Shown piece after piece: positions 41,614-51,943 of a stretch of 64,000 nt of DNA. The stretch spans positions 824,501 through 888,500 of the forward strand of contig NZ_CP031842.1 of the NCBI RefSeq assembly GCF_003441615.1, read 5' to 3'. The notes beneath the pieces were generated by a model. That model was not told the origin of the DNA. It saw only the letters and a list, made by a program, of their open reading frames with translations, and searched no databases. A program made the position numbers and the translations under genes. The stretch's first letter is position 1, and every line of letters starts with the position of its first letter. The DNA comes from Dechloromonas sp. HYN0024 (GTDB lineage: Bacteria; Pseudomonadota; Gammaproteobacteria; Burkholderiales; Rhodocyclaceae).

Positions 41614-44600
41614 AGATTTCCGACCTGTGCATCAAGCGGCCGGTCTTCGCGACCGTGCTGTCGCTTGTCATCATGCTGCTCGGCATCGTCTCCTATACCC
41701 GCTTGCCGGTACGCGAATACCCGAAGATCGACGAGCCGGTGGTTACCGTTGGCACGACGTATCGTGGTGCTTCGGCCGAGATCATCGAGTCGCAGGTGAC
41801 CAAGCCGCTCGAGGATTCGCTGGCTGGTATCGAAGGTGTGGAAGTGATTACTTCCATTTCGCGGGCCGAGAACAGCCAGATTTCGGTGCGTTTCAAGCTG
41901 GAGCGCGCCCCGGATTCGGCCGCCTCGGATGTTCGTGACCGGGTTTCCCGAGTCCGCAACAAATTGCCGGATGCGGTCGACGAGCCGGTCATCGCCAAGG
42001 TTGAGGCCGACGCCAACCCGGTGATCTGGATTGCCTTTTCCTCCGACAAACATTCAGCGCTGGAGGTGACCGATTTCGCCACGCGCATCGTCAAGCCGCG
42101 CCTGCAGACCCTGCCCGGGGCGGCCGATGTTCGGGTCTTTGGCGATCGCAAGTTCGCCATGCGCATCTGGCTCGACAAACAACGTCTGGCGGCTTATCAG
42201 CTGACCCCGGCCGATGTCGAGGATGCGCTGCGCAAACAGAATATCGAAGTGCCGGCCGGTCGTATCGAAAGCCGTGACCGGGAATTCTCGGTCGTCGCCA
42301 ATACCGACTTGAAGACGCCTGAGGAGTTCGGTGCTGTCGTGGTCAAGACCATCAACGGCTATCCGGTCCACATCCGTGATCTCGGTCGGGTTGCCATAGG
42401 TGCCGCCGATGAACGCAGTTCGGTACGTTTCAAGGGCAAATCGGCGGTGGCGCTTGGTGTCATCAAGCAGGCGACGGCCAATCCGCTTGAATTATCCAAG
42501 GCCTTGCGCGCAGACTTGCCCAAGATCAAGAGTGAACTGCCGGAAGGCATGAGTGCCGACCTGTCTTACGATTCCTCGGTCTTTATCGACCGTTCGATCG
42601 AATCGGTGTTCAAGACCATCGGCGAGGCGATCCTGCTCGTGCTGGCGATCATTTTCTTCTTCCTGCGCAATTTCCGGGCGACGCTGATTCCGCTCGTCAC
42701 CATCCCGGTGTCGCTGGTCGGTGCCTTCGGCATCATGTTCGCGCTTGGCTTCACCATCAACACCCTGACCCTGCTTGCCCTGGTGCTGGCTATTGGCCTC
42801 GTCGTCGATGACGCCATTGTCGTTCTCGAAAATATCTACCGCCACATCGAGGAAGGCATGCCGCGTATGCAGGCCGCCTTGCAGGGGTCGAAGGAAATCG
42901 GTTTTGCCGTCGTCGCCATGACCCTAACCCTGGCTGCCGTGTACGCACCGGTCGCCTTCATGACGGGCCGCATCGGCAAACTGTTCATCGAATTCGCCTT
43001 GACCCTGGCCGGGGCTGTACTCGTCTCCGGATTCGTTGCCTTGACCCTGTCGCCGATGATGTGCTCGGTGCTGCTCAAGCACGAAGAGAAACATGGCAAG
43101 GCCTTCATGCTGGTCGAAGGGTTCCTCAACTGGCTTAACGATGGCTATAAGAAGGTGCTGACCGCCTCACTCAACCGTCGCTGGATCGTTCTCGTCGGTT
43201 TCCTTGTTGTCGCGGCCTCCTGCGGCATCCTGCTCAAGGCGTTGAAGTCGGAACTGGCCCCCATCGAGGATCGCGGCATCATTTTCGGGATGTTCATCGC
43301 ACCTGAGGGGGCAACCCTCGATTACACCGAAAAATACGCCCGCCAGATCGAATCGATCTACAGCCAGACCAAGGATGCCGAGCGTTACTTTGTTGTGGCC
43401 GGGAATCCGACGGTTAGCCAGGGTGTATCCATTCTTGGTTTGACCGACTGGAAGGAGCGCAGTCGTCGTTCGCCCGATATCGCCAAGGAACTGTTTCCCA
43501 AGTTTGCCGGTATCCCCGGTGTCATGGCCTTCCCGGTGACGCCGCCATCGCTTGGCCAGAGCCCGCGTGAACGGCCGGTCAATTTTGTCATCGTCACTGC
43601 TGCCCCCTACCAGGAATTGCAGAAGGTGACCAACCAGTTCCTGGGCGAACTGGCCAAGAATCCATCGCTGACCAATATCGACACCGATCTCAAGCTCAAC
43701 AAGCCAGAGCTGTCGGTTGACGTCAATCGTGACAAGGCTGCCGACATGGGCGTGCCGATCGAGACCATCGGCCGGACTCTGGAAACCTTCCTCGGCGGCC
43801 GCCAGGTCACCCGCTTCAAGCGTGATGGCGAACAATACGATGTGATCGTCCAGGTTGCCGATGTCGAACGGCGGAACCCCAACGACATCCGCGACATTTA
43901 CGTGCGCGGCCGCGATGGCGGCATGATTTCGCTGGAGAATCTGGTTTCGGTCCGCGAAACGATCAGCCCGCGCGAACTCAACCACTTCGGCCAGCGCCGT
44001 GCCGTGACCATTACCGCCAACCTCGCACCGGGCTACACGCTGGGTGAGGCGCTGACCTACATGGACGGGGTCGCCAACCAGATTCTCAAGCCCGGCTACG
44101 CCGTCGATTACAACGGCCAGTCGCGTGAGTTCCGCCAATCGTCGTCATCGCTGGCCTTCACCTTCGGCCTCGCCCTGGCCTTCATCTATCTTGTGCTGGC
44201 GGCCCAGTTCGAGAGTTTTCGCGACCCTTTCATCATCATGTTGACCGTGCCCCTGTCGATGGCCGGTGCCCTGCTCGCCCTGTGGTTGAGCGGCGGTACG
44301 CTGAACGTCTATAGCCAGATCGGCCTGGTCACCCTGGTCGGCCTGATTACCAAGCACGGCATCCTGATTGTCGAATTCGCCAACCAGTTGCAGGAAAAAG
44401 GTGTGGCCCTGAAAGAGTCGGTGATCGAGTCGGCTACCCTGCGTCTGCGGCCCATCCTGATGACCACAGGGGCCATGGTCCTCGGTGCCGTGCCGCTGGC
44501 TTTGGCGAGCGGGGCCGGGGCAGAGTCACGGCAGCAGATTGGCTGGGTAATCGTTGGCGGCCTGCTGCTCGGTACCTTCTTTACCCTGTTTGTCGTGCCC

Positions 44601-44657
44601 ACCGTTTATTCGCTGCTTGCCGCCCGCAAGGAGGCGGTGGTTGCGGAGACCGCCTAA
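41610..44657 (+). CDS. RND-family multidrug efflux permease (HAE1 type)
   Basis: This is the proton-driven inner-membrane pump, 1,015 residues, near the usual RND length. It begins [18 protein letters not shown] with the first helix, then large periplasmic porter and docking domains and twelve helices in two groups (about 335-540 and 860-1005). The proton-relay acidic pair is in [17 protein letters not shown] (TM4), and [16 protein letters not shown] gives the TM10 lysine. The substrate is not predictable, though the pattern fits hydrophobic drug (HAE1) rather than heavy-metal pumps. No outer-membrane factor gene follows. Confidence 0.95.
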   Translation: MKISDLCIKRPVFATVLSLVIMLLGIVSYTRLPVREYPKIDEPVVTVGTTYRGASAEIIESQVTKPLEDSLAGIEGVEVITSISRAENSQISVRFKLERAPDSAASDVRDRVSRVRNKLPDAVDEPVIAKVEADANPVIWIAFSSDKHSALEVTDFATRIVKPRLQTLPGAADVRVFGDRKFAMRIWLDKQRLAAYQLTPADVEDALRKQNIEVPAGRIESRDREFSVVANTDLKTPEEFGAVVVKTINGYPVHIRDLGRVAIGAADERSSVRFKGKSAVALGVIKQATANPLELSKALRADLPKIKSELPEGMSADLSYDSSVFIDRSIESVFKTIGEAILLVLAIIFFFLRNFRATLIPLVTIPVSLVGAFGIMFALGFTINTLTLLALVLAIGLVVDDAIVVLENIYRHIEEGMPRMQAALQGSKEIGFAVVAMTLTLAAVYAPVAFMTGRIGKLFIEFALTLAGAVLVSGFVALTLSPMMCSVLLKHEEKHGKAFMLVEGFLNWLNDGYKKVLTASLNRRWIVLVGFLVVAASCGILLKALKSELAPIEDRGIIFGMFIAPEGATLDYTEKYARQIESIYSQTKDAERYFVVAGNPTVSQGVSILGLTDWKERSRRSPDIAKELFPKFAGIPGVMAFPVTPPSLGQSPRERPVNFVIVTAAPYQELQKVTNQFLGELAKNPSLTNIDTDLKLNKPELSVDVNRDKAADMGVPIETIGRTLETFLGGRQVTRFKRDGEQYDVIVQVADVERRNPNDIRDIYVRGRDGGMISLENLVSVRETISPRELNHFGQRRAVTITANLAPGYTLGEALTYMDGVANQILKPGYAVDYNGQSREFRQSSSSLAFTFGLALAFIYLVLAAQFESFRDPFIIMLTVPLSMAGALLALWLSGGTLNVYSQIGLVTLVGLITKHGILIVEFANQLQEKGVALKESVIESATLRLRPILMTTGAMVLGAVPLALASGAGAESRQQIGWVIVGGLLLGTFFTLFVVPTVYSLLAARKEAVVAETA

Positions 44658-45598
44658 GGGGCGATGAATGCCTCGACCCGACGGGCGATTTTTTCGCCCA
44701 TCAGGGGGTCGAGGCAGTCGAAATTCTCGGCTTCAAACGAGTTGGTCAGCCAGGTGATCTGGCGCTTGGCCAGTTGACGCGTGGCGAAGATGCCACGGTC
44801 GCGCAGTTCCTTGCGGGGCAGGGTGCCATCCTGCGCTTCCCAGGTTTGGCGATAGCCAACGCAACGCATCGAGGGCAGATCGAGGCTGAGAGTGTATTTC
44901 TGGCGCAGCATGCGCACCTCGTCATCGAGCCCGGCCAGCAGCATTTCGTCGAAACGACGCGCAATACGCTCATGCAGGACAGCGCGGTCGGACGGCAGCA
45001 GACCAACGGATAGTAAATCGTAGGGTGGCTTCTGCTTTTCGCTCTCGGCCAGCAGCTCGGACATCGGTCGGCCGGTCAACCGGCAAATTTCCAGCGCCCG
45101 TTGCAGGCGCTGGCTGTCGGTGGTGTGCAAGCGGGCGGCGGTAGCCGGGTCGAGCAGGGCTAGCTTGGCATGCATCGCCGGCCAGCCGTGGCTGGCCGCT
45201 TCGGCATCGATCTCGGCACGCAGGGCAGCATCGGCTTGCGGCAGATCGGCCAGGCCGTGCAGCAAGGCCCGGAAATAAAGCATGGTTCCGCCGACCAGCA
45301 CAGGCACTTTGCCGGCCGCCGTGATGGTGGCCATTGCGGCCAGCGCGTCGCTGCGGAAGCGGGCGGCCGAATAGCTTTCTTCTGGCGAAATCAGGTCGAT
45401 CAGGCGGTGCGGATAGCGGGCCAGGGTTTCCCGGTCCGGCTTGGCGGTGCCGACATCCATGTCGCGAAAGACCTGGGCTGAGTCAACGCTGATCAACTCG
45501 ACCGGAAGGCGGTCGGCCAGCGCCATGGCAACCGCTGTCTTGCCCGAGGCGGTCGGGCCCATGATCAGGATGGCGGGTGGCAGGCGAGGGGCATTCAT
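44654..45598 (-). CDS. miaA: tRNA dimethylallyltransferase
   Basis: MiaA adds a dimethylallyl group to A37 of tRNAs reading UNN codons. I take the start [20 protein letters not shown] at 45598; the frame to 45700 lacks homology. The 314-residue protein has the P-loop [14 protein letters not shown], the substrate loop [19 protein letters not shown], and the later [20 protein letters not shown]. It converges with the RND pump gene and the two stops overlap. E. coli has hfq and mutL near miaA; here mutL is about 3 kb away. Confidence 0.95.
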   Translation of the reverse strand: MNAPRLPPAILIMGPTASGKTAVAMALADRLPVELISVDSAQVFRDMDVGTAKPDRETLARYPHRLIDLISPEESYSAARFRSDALAAMATITAAGKVPVLVGGTMLYFRALLHGLADLPQADAALRAEIDAEAASHGWPAMHAKLALLDPATAARLHTTDSQRLQRALEICRLTGRPMSELLAESEKQKPPYDLLSVGLLPSDRAVLHERIARRFDEMLLAGLDDEVRMLRQKYTLSLDLPSMRCVGYRQTWEAQDGTLPRKELRDRGIFATRQLAKRQITWLTNSFEAENFDCLDPLMGEKIARRVEAFIAP

Positions 45599-45732
45599 GG
45601 CGGCGAATGCTATCACGCAGCAGCAAGACCCGGACGCGTTGGTCAATTTGACGAATATAATGTTCCTGTTGAATCGGCAACGCCGGGCATGGCTGCCCAT
45701 CGGCCGATACCTAACTATCAGGGGCTGGCTTC

Positions 45733-47079
45733 ATGTTCGGTTTTATCAAACGCATGCTGGGGCTTGGCGGTGGCAAGTCCTCCACCGCAACGGCAGAGCG
45801 TCCTTCCGCGCTGGTTCAGCCGGCCGCAGTGCCGGCCAAGGCGCCACCCTTTCCCGGCCGCTCCGCGCCACCGGTGGTTTTGCAGCGCGACGAAATCATC
45901 GACGCCAAGACGCGTATTGCCGGCTACCGTTTTTCCGCCCGTCGTCCCGATGCGGCCGAAAAGCCCGATCCTGCCTCGACCCTCGATGTATTGGCAGCCA
46001 ATAACGTGGCCGGCTTTGCCGAACGGCGTATGGCCCTGATTCCCCTGAGCGTTGCCGATTGGCAGCGGCAGGATTACACCCCGCTGATCGGACCCCACAC
46101 CACGTTTCTTTTTGCCCTTCCCGATAACGAGGCGCTGGCCGATGGCTGGGGCGAAGTGGCCGCGGCGATCCATCAGGCGGGGGCGAAAATTGCATTGGCC
46201 GGTGGCGATATCCTGACTCACCGCGCTGCGATCCTCGCACACGCCGATTGCCTGCTGCTCGATTTTTCGGCCTTCTCCCTCGCTACCCTCGAGAAATTGA
46301 TCAACTCCCTGCGTCAGGAAAAGCCGGCGCTTGAGTTCATGGCCGAAAAGGTCAGCAAGTGGCCGGAGTATCGCTACTGTGTGTCGCGTGGCATGGCCTA
46401 TTGCCTCGGCTCATTTACCACCGAGCAAGATGAAGAGCAGCAAGTGACGGAAATCGGCGAGAGCCGCCTGATCCTCATCGAAATGCTCAATCAGTTGCGC
46501 AAGGAGGCCGAACTGGCCGATATTGCCCAGGTCGCCAAGCGCGATCCGGGAGTTCTGGTCAAACTGATGTCGATGGCCAATTCGCCGATAATGGGCCTGA
46601 CCCAGAAAGTGGCGAGCATTGATCAGGCGATCATGGTGCTCGGTCGGGAACGCCTCTACCGCTGGCTCTCCATCGGGATGTTCCGGGCCGGTGCGGCCTC
46701 GCCGCGCGACGAGGTCCTGCTCGAACTGGCCCTGGCGCGGGCCCGATTTCTTGAAGCATTGGGGCAGGAAAAATACAACAAGGCCGAATGCGACGAACTC
46801 TTCCTGCTCGGGCTTCTTTCCCTGCTCGACATCCTGCTCGGAGTGCCGATGCGCACGGTGGTCGACAAGATCAGTCTGTCACCGGCTCTGCTCGATGCCT
46901 TGCTCAACAGCGGCGGCCCGCTGGCGCGTTACCTGATGCTGTCGGTCGCCGTCGAAAAGGGACATGTCGAGAATGTCTCCCGTCTGGCCGAACAGCTTGG
47001 GTATTCGCTCGACACCGTTAAAGCGGCCTCGCTCGAAGCCCTGGGCTGGGCCGAAGAGTCGGTGCATCTCTCCGAGTAA
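45733..47079 (+). CDS. EAL-like/HDOD signalling protein (YuxH-type)
   Basis: This 448-residue protein has a variable N-terminal Ala/Pro-rich tail (about 1-50), a degenerate EAL-like domain (about 55-240) and a C-terminal HDOD domain (about 245-440: ADIAQVAKRDPGVLVKLMSMANS, ASIDQAIMVLGRERLYRWLS). The EAL part lacks the catalytic E-x-L and the metal-binding acidic motifs of active c-di-GMP phosphodiesterases, so enzymatic activity is unlikely. EAL-HDOD proteins are thought to be regulatory scaffolds. Residues before the EAL-like part show no membrane segment. It is divergent from miaA. Confidence 0.82.
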   Translation: MFGFIKRMLGLGGGKSSTATAERPSALVQPAAVPAKAPPFPGRSAPPVVLQRDEIIDAKTRIAGYRFSARRPDAAEKPDPASTLDVLAANNVAGFAERRMALIPLSVADWQRQDYTPLIGPHTTFLFALPDNEALADGWGEVAAAIHQAGAKIALAGGDILTHRAAILAHADCLLLDFSAFSLATLEKLINSLRQEKPALEFMAEKVSKWPEYRYCVSRGMAYCLGSFTTEQDEEQQVTEIGESRLILIEMLNQLRKEAELADIAQVAKRDPGVLVKLMSMANSPIMGLTQKVASIDQAIMVLGRERLYRWLSIGMFRAGAASPRDEVLLELALARARFLEALGQEKYNKAECDELFLLGLLSLLDILLGVPMRTVVDKISLSPALLDALLNSGGPLARYLMLSVAVEKGHVENVSRLAEQLGYSLDTVKAASLEALGWAEESVHLSE

Positions 47080-47083
47080 TCGC

Positions 47084-47359
47084 CTAGTGCAGCAGATTCG
47101 CTTCAAAAGTCGATTCGGCCTGGTCGGGAAAGTGGTACTGGGCAAAGACCCGTTGCAGTTCGGCTGAACGCAGGCCAGGGTTGGCGATGAAGCTGATGCC
47201 GATACGCTGCCCCTGCTTGACCAGCGTCGTGAAGGCATAGTGCCATTCGCGAGCTTCCTCGAGACGCTCAATCACTTCGCGCTCCTTGCTGATGGCGACG
47301 CCAGCACTTTTGAGCGATTCGATGAACAGGGTGGATTCGGTATTCGGGTTGTGGATCAT
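47084..47359 (-). CDS. Hypothetical protein, 91 residues
   Basis: This small soluble protein is preceded by a good ribosome site (GCGGAGAAATC). It starts MIHNPNTESTLFIESLKSAG and has a helical charged middle (REVIERLEEAREWHYAFTTL) and the segment GQRIGISFIANPGLRSAELQ. I do not recognise a family. It converges with the HDOD gene, four bases apart. The 116 bases upstream of it hold no gene or clear signal. Confidence 0.65.
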   Translation of the reverse strand: MIHNPNTESTLFIESLKSAGVAISKEREVIERLEEAREWHYAFTTLVKQGQRIGISFIANPGLRSAELQRVFAQYHFPDQAESTFEANLLH

Positions 47360-47475
47360 GATTTCTCCGCAGGGTTTGTGGTGCTATGCCTGCTTAACGA
47401 TCCTGTCGACGTTTGCGCTGACGACGGTTGTGTAGCAACGTGTAACGCTGTTTGACGCCGGCTGTTTCCGAGGCG

Positions 47476-47811
47476 TCAGTCCTCGTCCTCGTAGCCGTGT
47501 TCCGCTTCCAGCTCCTGGGTGAATTGGGCGGCCAGTGCGGCCCGGCCAGCCCGGGTCTCGATCCGCTGCAGCAGGCGCTCGAAGCTTTCGTCGTCGATAT
47601 CGCCCGAGGCGCGATTGACCGACAGGACATAGATCAGGAAATCGATGTTTTCGCCATCCTCGCCGCTGCCCGGTGCATTGCCAAGGGCTGAAGCCAGTGC
47701 ATTGGCCAGCGAGTTGGCCTGACCTTTCGGGGGCGGCGGTGGAACGTCGCGATGGGCAGCCTGAATGATGCGGATCATGTCCGGGTGGTCTGCCGGGAGA
47801 ATCTGTTCCAT
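47476..47811 (-). CDS. Hypothetical acidic protein, 111 residues
   Basis: This cytoplasmic protein has a proline stretch (VPPPPPKGQANSLANALASALG) followed by an acidic helical C-terminus (IDDESFERLLQRIETRAGRAALAAQFTQELEAEHGYEDED). No known domain or membrane segment is visible. It lies 63 bases downstream of the TonB-like gene on the same strand, so the two could be co-transcribed. No function is proposed. Confidence 0.6.
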   Translation of the reverse strand: MEQILPADHPDMIRIIQAAHRDVPPPPPKGQANSLANALASALGNAPGSGEDGENIDFLIYVLSVNRASGDIDDESFERLLQRIETRAGRAALAAQFTQELEAEHGYEDED

Positions 47812-47874
47812 GGTGTGCAGGTTTCGGTTTGGGGGTCGATAGTTTCAAGCCAACCGGCCAATGCGGCAAGCAGA

Positions 47875-48687
47875 TCAGCAGGACCGTCCGCCGGCCCGCG
47901 AGAATCCGAAGCCGCCTTCGCCGGCCTGGGCAGGCAGGATGCAGATACGCATGGTCAGGCTGCGGGCCGCCTTGTCGATATCGGCCGGGAAGGGGGAGAA
48001 CGGTGCCGAGCGTTCAACAACAGCTTTGACGAAGGCAATCTCCTCGGCCTGGTCGCCAGCATTGACTACCCGGAAGGATTTCATGGTGCCGTCGGGGTTT
48101 AGCTTGAATTCGATGGAGGCTGGCTGCATGCCCTTGGCGCGCGGATCGTTCTTGACGAAGCGGGCGCTGCGGTTGAGGCGCTTGAGCAGGCCTTCAAGAT
48201 ACATGTCGAGGCTGAACGGGTCGGGCGGTGCCGCATTGGGTCGCAGGTCGAGCGTCGCACTGCCCGACGCTTCCTCGCGCGCCTGCTGCCATGCCTCCTC
48301 GCGGGCCTGTGCCAGCGAACGCTGGGCCAGTGTCGGCTTTGGCCTGGCTTTGGCCTGGTGCTCGAGTTCGTCGAGAAAGTGGTTCATGTCCGCCTTCTCG
48401 GCGGCACTCCAGGTTGGTGCAATGGCGACTGAGGGCTTGCCGGGCTTGTTGGTGGTCAGCAGTCGGGGGCGCACGGGTTTCGTCGTCGATGGTCTGGCGC
48501 TTGTCTCGGGTAGTGTCGCTGTCTCGGGTACCGGCGGCTGGCGCAGGCGGGCCTCGACCCGGGGCGGGCTTGAAGCGTTGCTCGGATCATGCCGGGGAAT
48601 CAGCAGGATCAGGGCGTGAATCAGCAACGAGGCGACAAAGGCAAATAGGGGAAGACGCCGCGCCGGCGAGAAATCGGGCAGGAACAT
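47875..48687 (-). CDS. TonB-like energy-transducer protein
   Basis: I take the start MFLPDFSPARRLPLFAFVAS at 48687; the upstream part of the open frame is the antisense of other coding DNA. The 270-residue protein has an N-terminal membrane anchor (about 13-31), a Pro/Lys linker, a charged helical middle and a TonB-type C-terminal fold (SIEFKLNPDGTMKSFRVVNAG, SAPFSPFPADIDKAARSLTMRICI). TonB proteins carry proton-motive energy to outer-membrane receptors. ExbB/ExbD genes are not next to it, and TolA-like roles cannot be excluded. Confidence 0.78.
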   Translation of the reverse strand: MFLPDFSPARRLPLFAFVASLLIHALILLIPRHDPSNASSPPRVEARLRQPPVPETATLPETSARPSTTKPVRPRLLTTNKPGKPSVAIAPTWSAAEKADMNHFLDELEHQAKARPKPTLAQRSLAQAREEAWQQAREEASGSATLDLRPNAAPPDPFSLDMYLEGLLKRLNRSARFVKNDPRAKGMQPASIEFKLNPDGTMKSFRVVNAGDQAEEIAFVKAVVERSAPFSPFPADIDKAARSLTMRICILPAQAGEGGFGFSRAGGRSC

Positions 48688-48728
48688 CGGCGCTATTTTA
48701 AGCGGCGAAGCTGACGAGCGGCTGTCGA

Positions 48729-50554
48729 TTACTGACCACGCAGGAACAGCTTGTCGAGCTGCTCCATGTTCAGCTCCGTCCACGTTGGCCGACCGTGGTT
48801 GCACTGGCCGGCACGTTCGGTTTCTTCCATCTGGCGGAGCAGGGCGTTCATTTCCGGGAGGGTGAGCTGGCGGCGGGCGCGGACGGCGCCGTGGCAGGCC
48901 ATGGTGGCAAGGAGTTCGTTGCGGCGGGCGGTGGCGAGTTGGGTGATGCCGTGTTCGCGCAGTTCGGCGATCAGGGACCTGGCCAGGGCGGCGGGATCGC
49001 CCGACTGGAGCAGGGCAGGTACGGCGCGGACGCCAAGTTGCTGTGGCCCGAGGGGGCGATGGCGAAGCCGAGGTCGGCCAGTGCCTCGGTATGTTCTTCG
49101 ACCGCTGCAATGTCGAGCGGATCAGCCGAGAAAACGGCCGGGATGAGCAGCGACTGGGTGGCGATCTGGCGATTGTCGAAGGCAGTCTTGAGCCTTTCGT
49201 AGAGGATGCGTTCGTGCGCCGCGTGCATGTCGATGAGGATCAGGCCACGGGCATTCTGGGCAAGGATGTAGATGCCGTGCAACTGGGCCAGCGCATAGCC
49301 GAGGGGCGGGCCGTCGCGATCACTGCTTTCAGTGGGCTGAAATTGCGGGGTGACTTCGCTGCGCGTGACGGGTAATTGGCCGGTGCCCTGCGCGGCGCGG
49401 GCGAAAGCGAGGTAGGCAGCGGCGGCCGGTTCGGCAACGCCAAGGCTGCCCTGATGGCGCAGAGGCGGAGCATAGGAAATACCGGGGGCAGTCCACGGCT
49501 TTTCGCCGGCCGAAACAGTGCTCTGTCCCCGGCTTTGTTCTCGTTCGATCAGCGCCGGGGCGGTTTCGGCCTGCACCGGAGCGGCCAGTGTGCGCTGGAT
49601 GGCATGGAAGACGAACTGGTGCATGGCGCGTGAATCACGAAAGCGGACTTCGGTTTTGGCCGGATGCACATTGACGTCGACCAGGGCCGGATCGATGTTG
49701 ACGAAGAGGCAGACGGCAGGCTGTCGGCTGCCGTGTAGGACGTCACGATAGGCTTCGCGCAGGGCGTGGCTGATGATCTTGTCGCGTACGAAGCGGCCGT
49801 TGACGAAGACGTACTGACCATCCTTGGCATCGGTGGCGCGGGTTGGATCAATGGCGAAGCCACCGATCACCAGCGTGCCGGCGCCAGCGTCGACGGGGCG
49901 GGCGGCAGCGAGGAAATCGTCGCCGAGAATGTCGGCAATACGGCGTTGAGCATCGGCGGGGGCGAGCTGGAACAGGTTGCGGCCGTTGTGGGTCAGGCTG
50001 ATCGCGACATCGGGTCGGGTCAGGGCCAGGCGCTTGACGGCGTCGGCGCAGTGGGCGAACTCGGTGCTTTCCGATTTGAGAAATTTTCGGCGGGCCGGGG
50101 TGTTGAAATACAGGTCGCGCATTTCGACCACCGTACCGGCCATCAGGGCCGCTGGCTCGGGTTCTGCACCCGGTTCGCCGCGAAGTTTCCAGGCGTGGCT
50201 GGCGCCGCGCTCCCGACTGGTGATGCTCAGTCGGGCCACCGAGGCCACTGAAGCCAGCGCCTCGCCGCGAAATCCCAGCGTGCCGACGCGTTCGAGGTCG
50301 TCAAGGCTGGAAATCTTGGAGGTGGCGTGGCGGGTCAGGGCCAGCGCCAGTTCATCCTTGGCAATGCCGCAGCCATCGTCGGTGATGCGGATGAGCTTGA
50401 CCCCGCCTTCTTCGAGATGGACCTGGATGGCCTTGCTGCCGGCATCGAGACTGTTTTCGAGGAGTTCCTTGAGGACGGAGGCGGGGCGTTCGACCACTTC
50501 GCCGGCAGCAATCTGGCTGATCAGCAGGTCGGGTAGGCGGGCGATGGTGGGCAT
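48729..50554 (-). pseudogene. mutL: DNA mismatch repair protein MutL, frameshifted in a C-run
   Basis: The first 1,500 bases encode the MutL GHKL ATPase (ELLENSLDAGSKAI, DDGCGIAKDEL, TLGFRGEALASVASVA) and the endonuclease-type motif DMHAAHERILYE. At 49052-49056 the minus strand has five C where the family reading needs six. The frame shifts after [10 protein letters not shown] and stops at 48971. Reading the other frame restores [36 protein letters not shown] and the conserved QCNHGRPTW, ending FLRGQ at 48729. With one base restored the protein is 608 residues, a normal MutL length. As given, the C-terminal dimerisation region is lost. Confidence 0.9.
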
Positions 50555-50597
50555 GGCCGGATTATAATGCGGCCTCGTTCAACCCTCGGCACGCCGC

Positions 50598-51239
50598 ATG
50601 GATCTCCTCGCCCAATTCATTGATATCGTCCTCCATCTCGACAAGCATCTGGCGGTCATGGTGGTTGACTACGGGCTGTGGATCTACGGCATCCTGTTCT
50701 TCATCGTCTTTGCCGAAACCGGTTTTGTCGTGACTCCCTTCCTGCCCGGCGATTCGCTGCTCTTCGTGGCCGGCGCGCTGGCCGCCATCGGCGAGGGTGG
50801 CATGGATATTTTGACGCTGATGGGGGTGCTGGCTGCCGCTGCTGTGCTTGGCAACACGGTCAATTACCAGATTGGCCGTTTTCTCGGCCCGAAGGTCTTT
50901 CACTGGGAAAATTCACGCTTTTTCAATCGTGACGCACTGGTCAAGACGCACGCCTTCTATGAAAAACACGGGGGAAAAACCCTGATCCTGTCCCGTTTCC
51001 TGCCACTGTTCCGCACTTTTGCACCGTTTGTGGCCGGCATCGGCGCCATGAGTCTGGCCCGCTTCACCCTGTTCAATGTGATCGGCGCTGTCGCCTGGGT
51101 GGTTTCGCTCTGCCTCGCTGGCTACTGGCTGGGTAATATTCCTTGGGTCAAGGCCAATCTGTCGGTGATCATCGTCGGCATCGTTATCTCATCCCTGATC
51201 CCGATCGGCTGGGGTTACGTCAAGAGCAAAGAAGCCTGA
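50598..51239 (+). CDS. DedA-family membrane protein
   Basis: The 213-residue protein has five to six hydrophobic segments and the DedA signature: FFIVFAETGFVVTPFLPGDSLLF near the N-terminus, then GNTVNYQIGRFLG and the conserved RFLPLFRTFAPFVAGIGAM. DedA/SNARE-associated proteins are thought to be lipid scramblases or flippases in envelope homeostasis. It is divergent from mutL with a 43-base gap and overlaps the next gene's start (TGATG). Confidence 0.92.
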   Translation: MDLLAQFIDIVLHLDKHLAVMVVDYGLWIYGILFFIVFAETGFVVTPFLPGDSLLFVAGALAAIGEGGMDILTLMGVLAAAAVLGNTVNYQIGRFLGPKVFHWENSRFFNRDALVKTHAFYEKHGGKTLILSRFLPLFRTFAPFVAGIGAMSLARFTLFNVIGAVAWVVSLCLAGYWLGNIPWVKANLSVIIVGIVISSLIPIGWGYVKSKEA

Positions 51240-51943
51240 TGCGCTGGCTCGCCGTCATCCTCGTTTTCGTGCTGGCGGCCTGTGTGACCAAGCTGGGTCC
51301 GGATGGCCGGACGGAATCGACGGTGAACGCCAAGTATTTGCTCAAGTCGGAAGTTGACCGCTTTGCCGATACCAATCGCGCCGAGGTGGTCAGTAGCTTG
51401 CTGACGATTGCCGACAAGCTTTACAAGCGGAACCCGAAGGAATGGAAGAAAGGCGGGGCGGTCAGCCGCGAAGCCGCCCTCGACCGACTCAAAATGCGTA
51501 CCCAGCGCAACTGGCCGGAGCTCAACGGTCTGCGCGAGGGGAGCGCCGCCTCGCTGGCCTTTTCCGAGGCCTATGCCGGTGATCGTGTTGCGGCGCTGGT
51601 TTTCGGGTTGTTGAGCATGGTCGATGCGGCCTTTGAGCACCGGGAAGAGTTCTACATTCTCGATAGCCTTAATGAAATCAAGCTCTACAACACCGCCCGC
51701 AACATGGATGTTGCGGTCTGGAAGCTCGGCCATGACCGTACGGCGGCGGGCGAACTGTTCCTGCTCTCGAACGAGCTCGATCCGGCCAACCGCAACCTCT
51801 CCTTCGAACGCGAATTCGGCCGCGTCATGGGCCTCCTCGACTTCATGGCCAAGGTCGTTGCCGACCGCAACGGCCGCACCTTTTCCCGGCTGAGCCAGTC
51901 TGTGGTCAGCGCCGTCTTTCTACCTGTGAGTTTTTTGAAATGA
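51239..51943 (+). CDS. Predicted lipoprotein of unknown function
   Basis: The start MRWLAVILVFVLAACVTKLG at 51239 gives a lipoprotein signal with a lipobox ending in Cys15 (VLAAC) and overlaps the DedA stop. The 234-residue mature domain is helical (NAKYLLKSEVDRFADTNRAEV, RVAALVFGLLSMVDAAFEHR, LYNTARNMDVAVWKLGHDR). I recall similar proteins annotated only as hypothetical lipoproteins. The stop overlaps the purN start. Confidence 0.8.
   Translation: MRWLAVILVFVLAACVTKLGPDGRTESTVNAKYLLKSEVDRFADTNRAEVVSSLLTIADKLYKRNPKEWKKGGAVSREAALDRLKMRTQRNWPELNGLREGSAASLAFSEAYAGDRVAALVFGLLSMVDAAFEHREEFYILDSLNEIKLYNTARNMDVAVWKLGHDRTAAGELFLLSNELDPANRNLSFEREFGRVMGLLDFMAKVVADRNGRTFSRLSQSVVSAVFLPVSFLK

Noticed and set aside
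44685..44705. GGGCGA/TCGCCC inverted repeat with a T-rich loop as a terminator between the RND pump and miaA
   Set aside because: It lies inside the miaA coding end, with the T residues in the loop rather than after the stem, so it is not a convincing terminator.
48688..49110. N-terminal extension of the TonB-like gene
   Set aside because: The extension is out-of-frame mutL sequence rich in Arg/Pro. The membrane anchor and a sensible start are at 48687.
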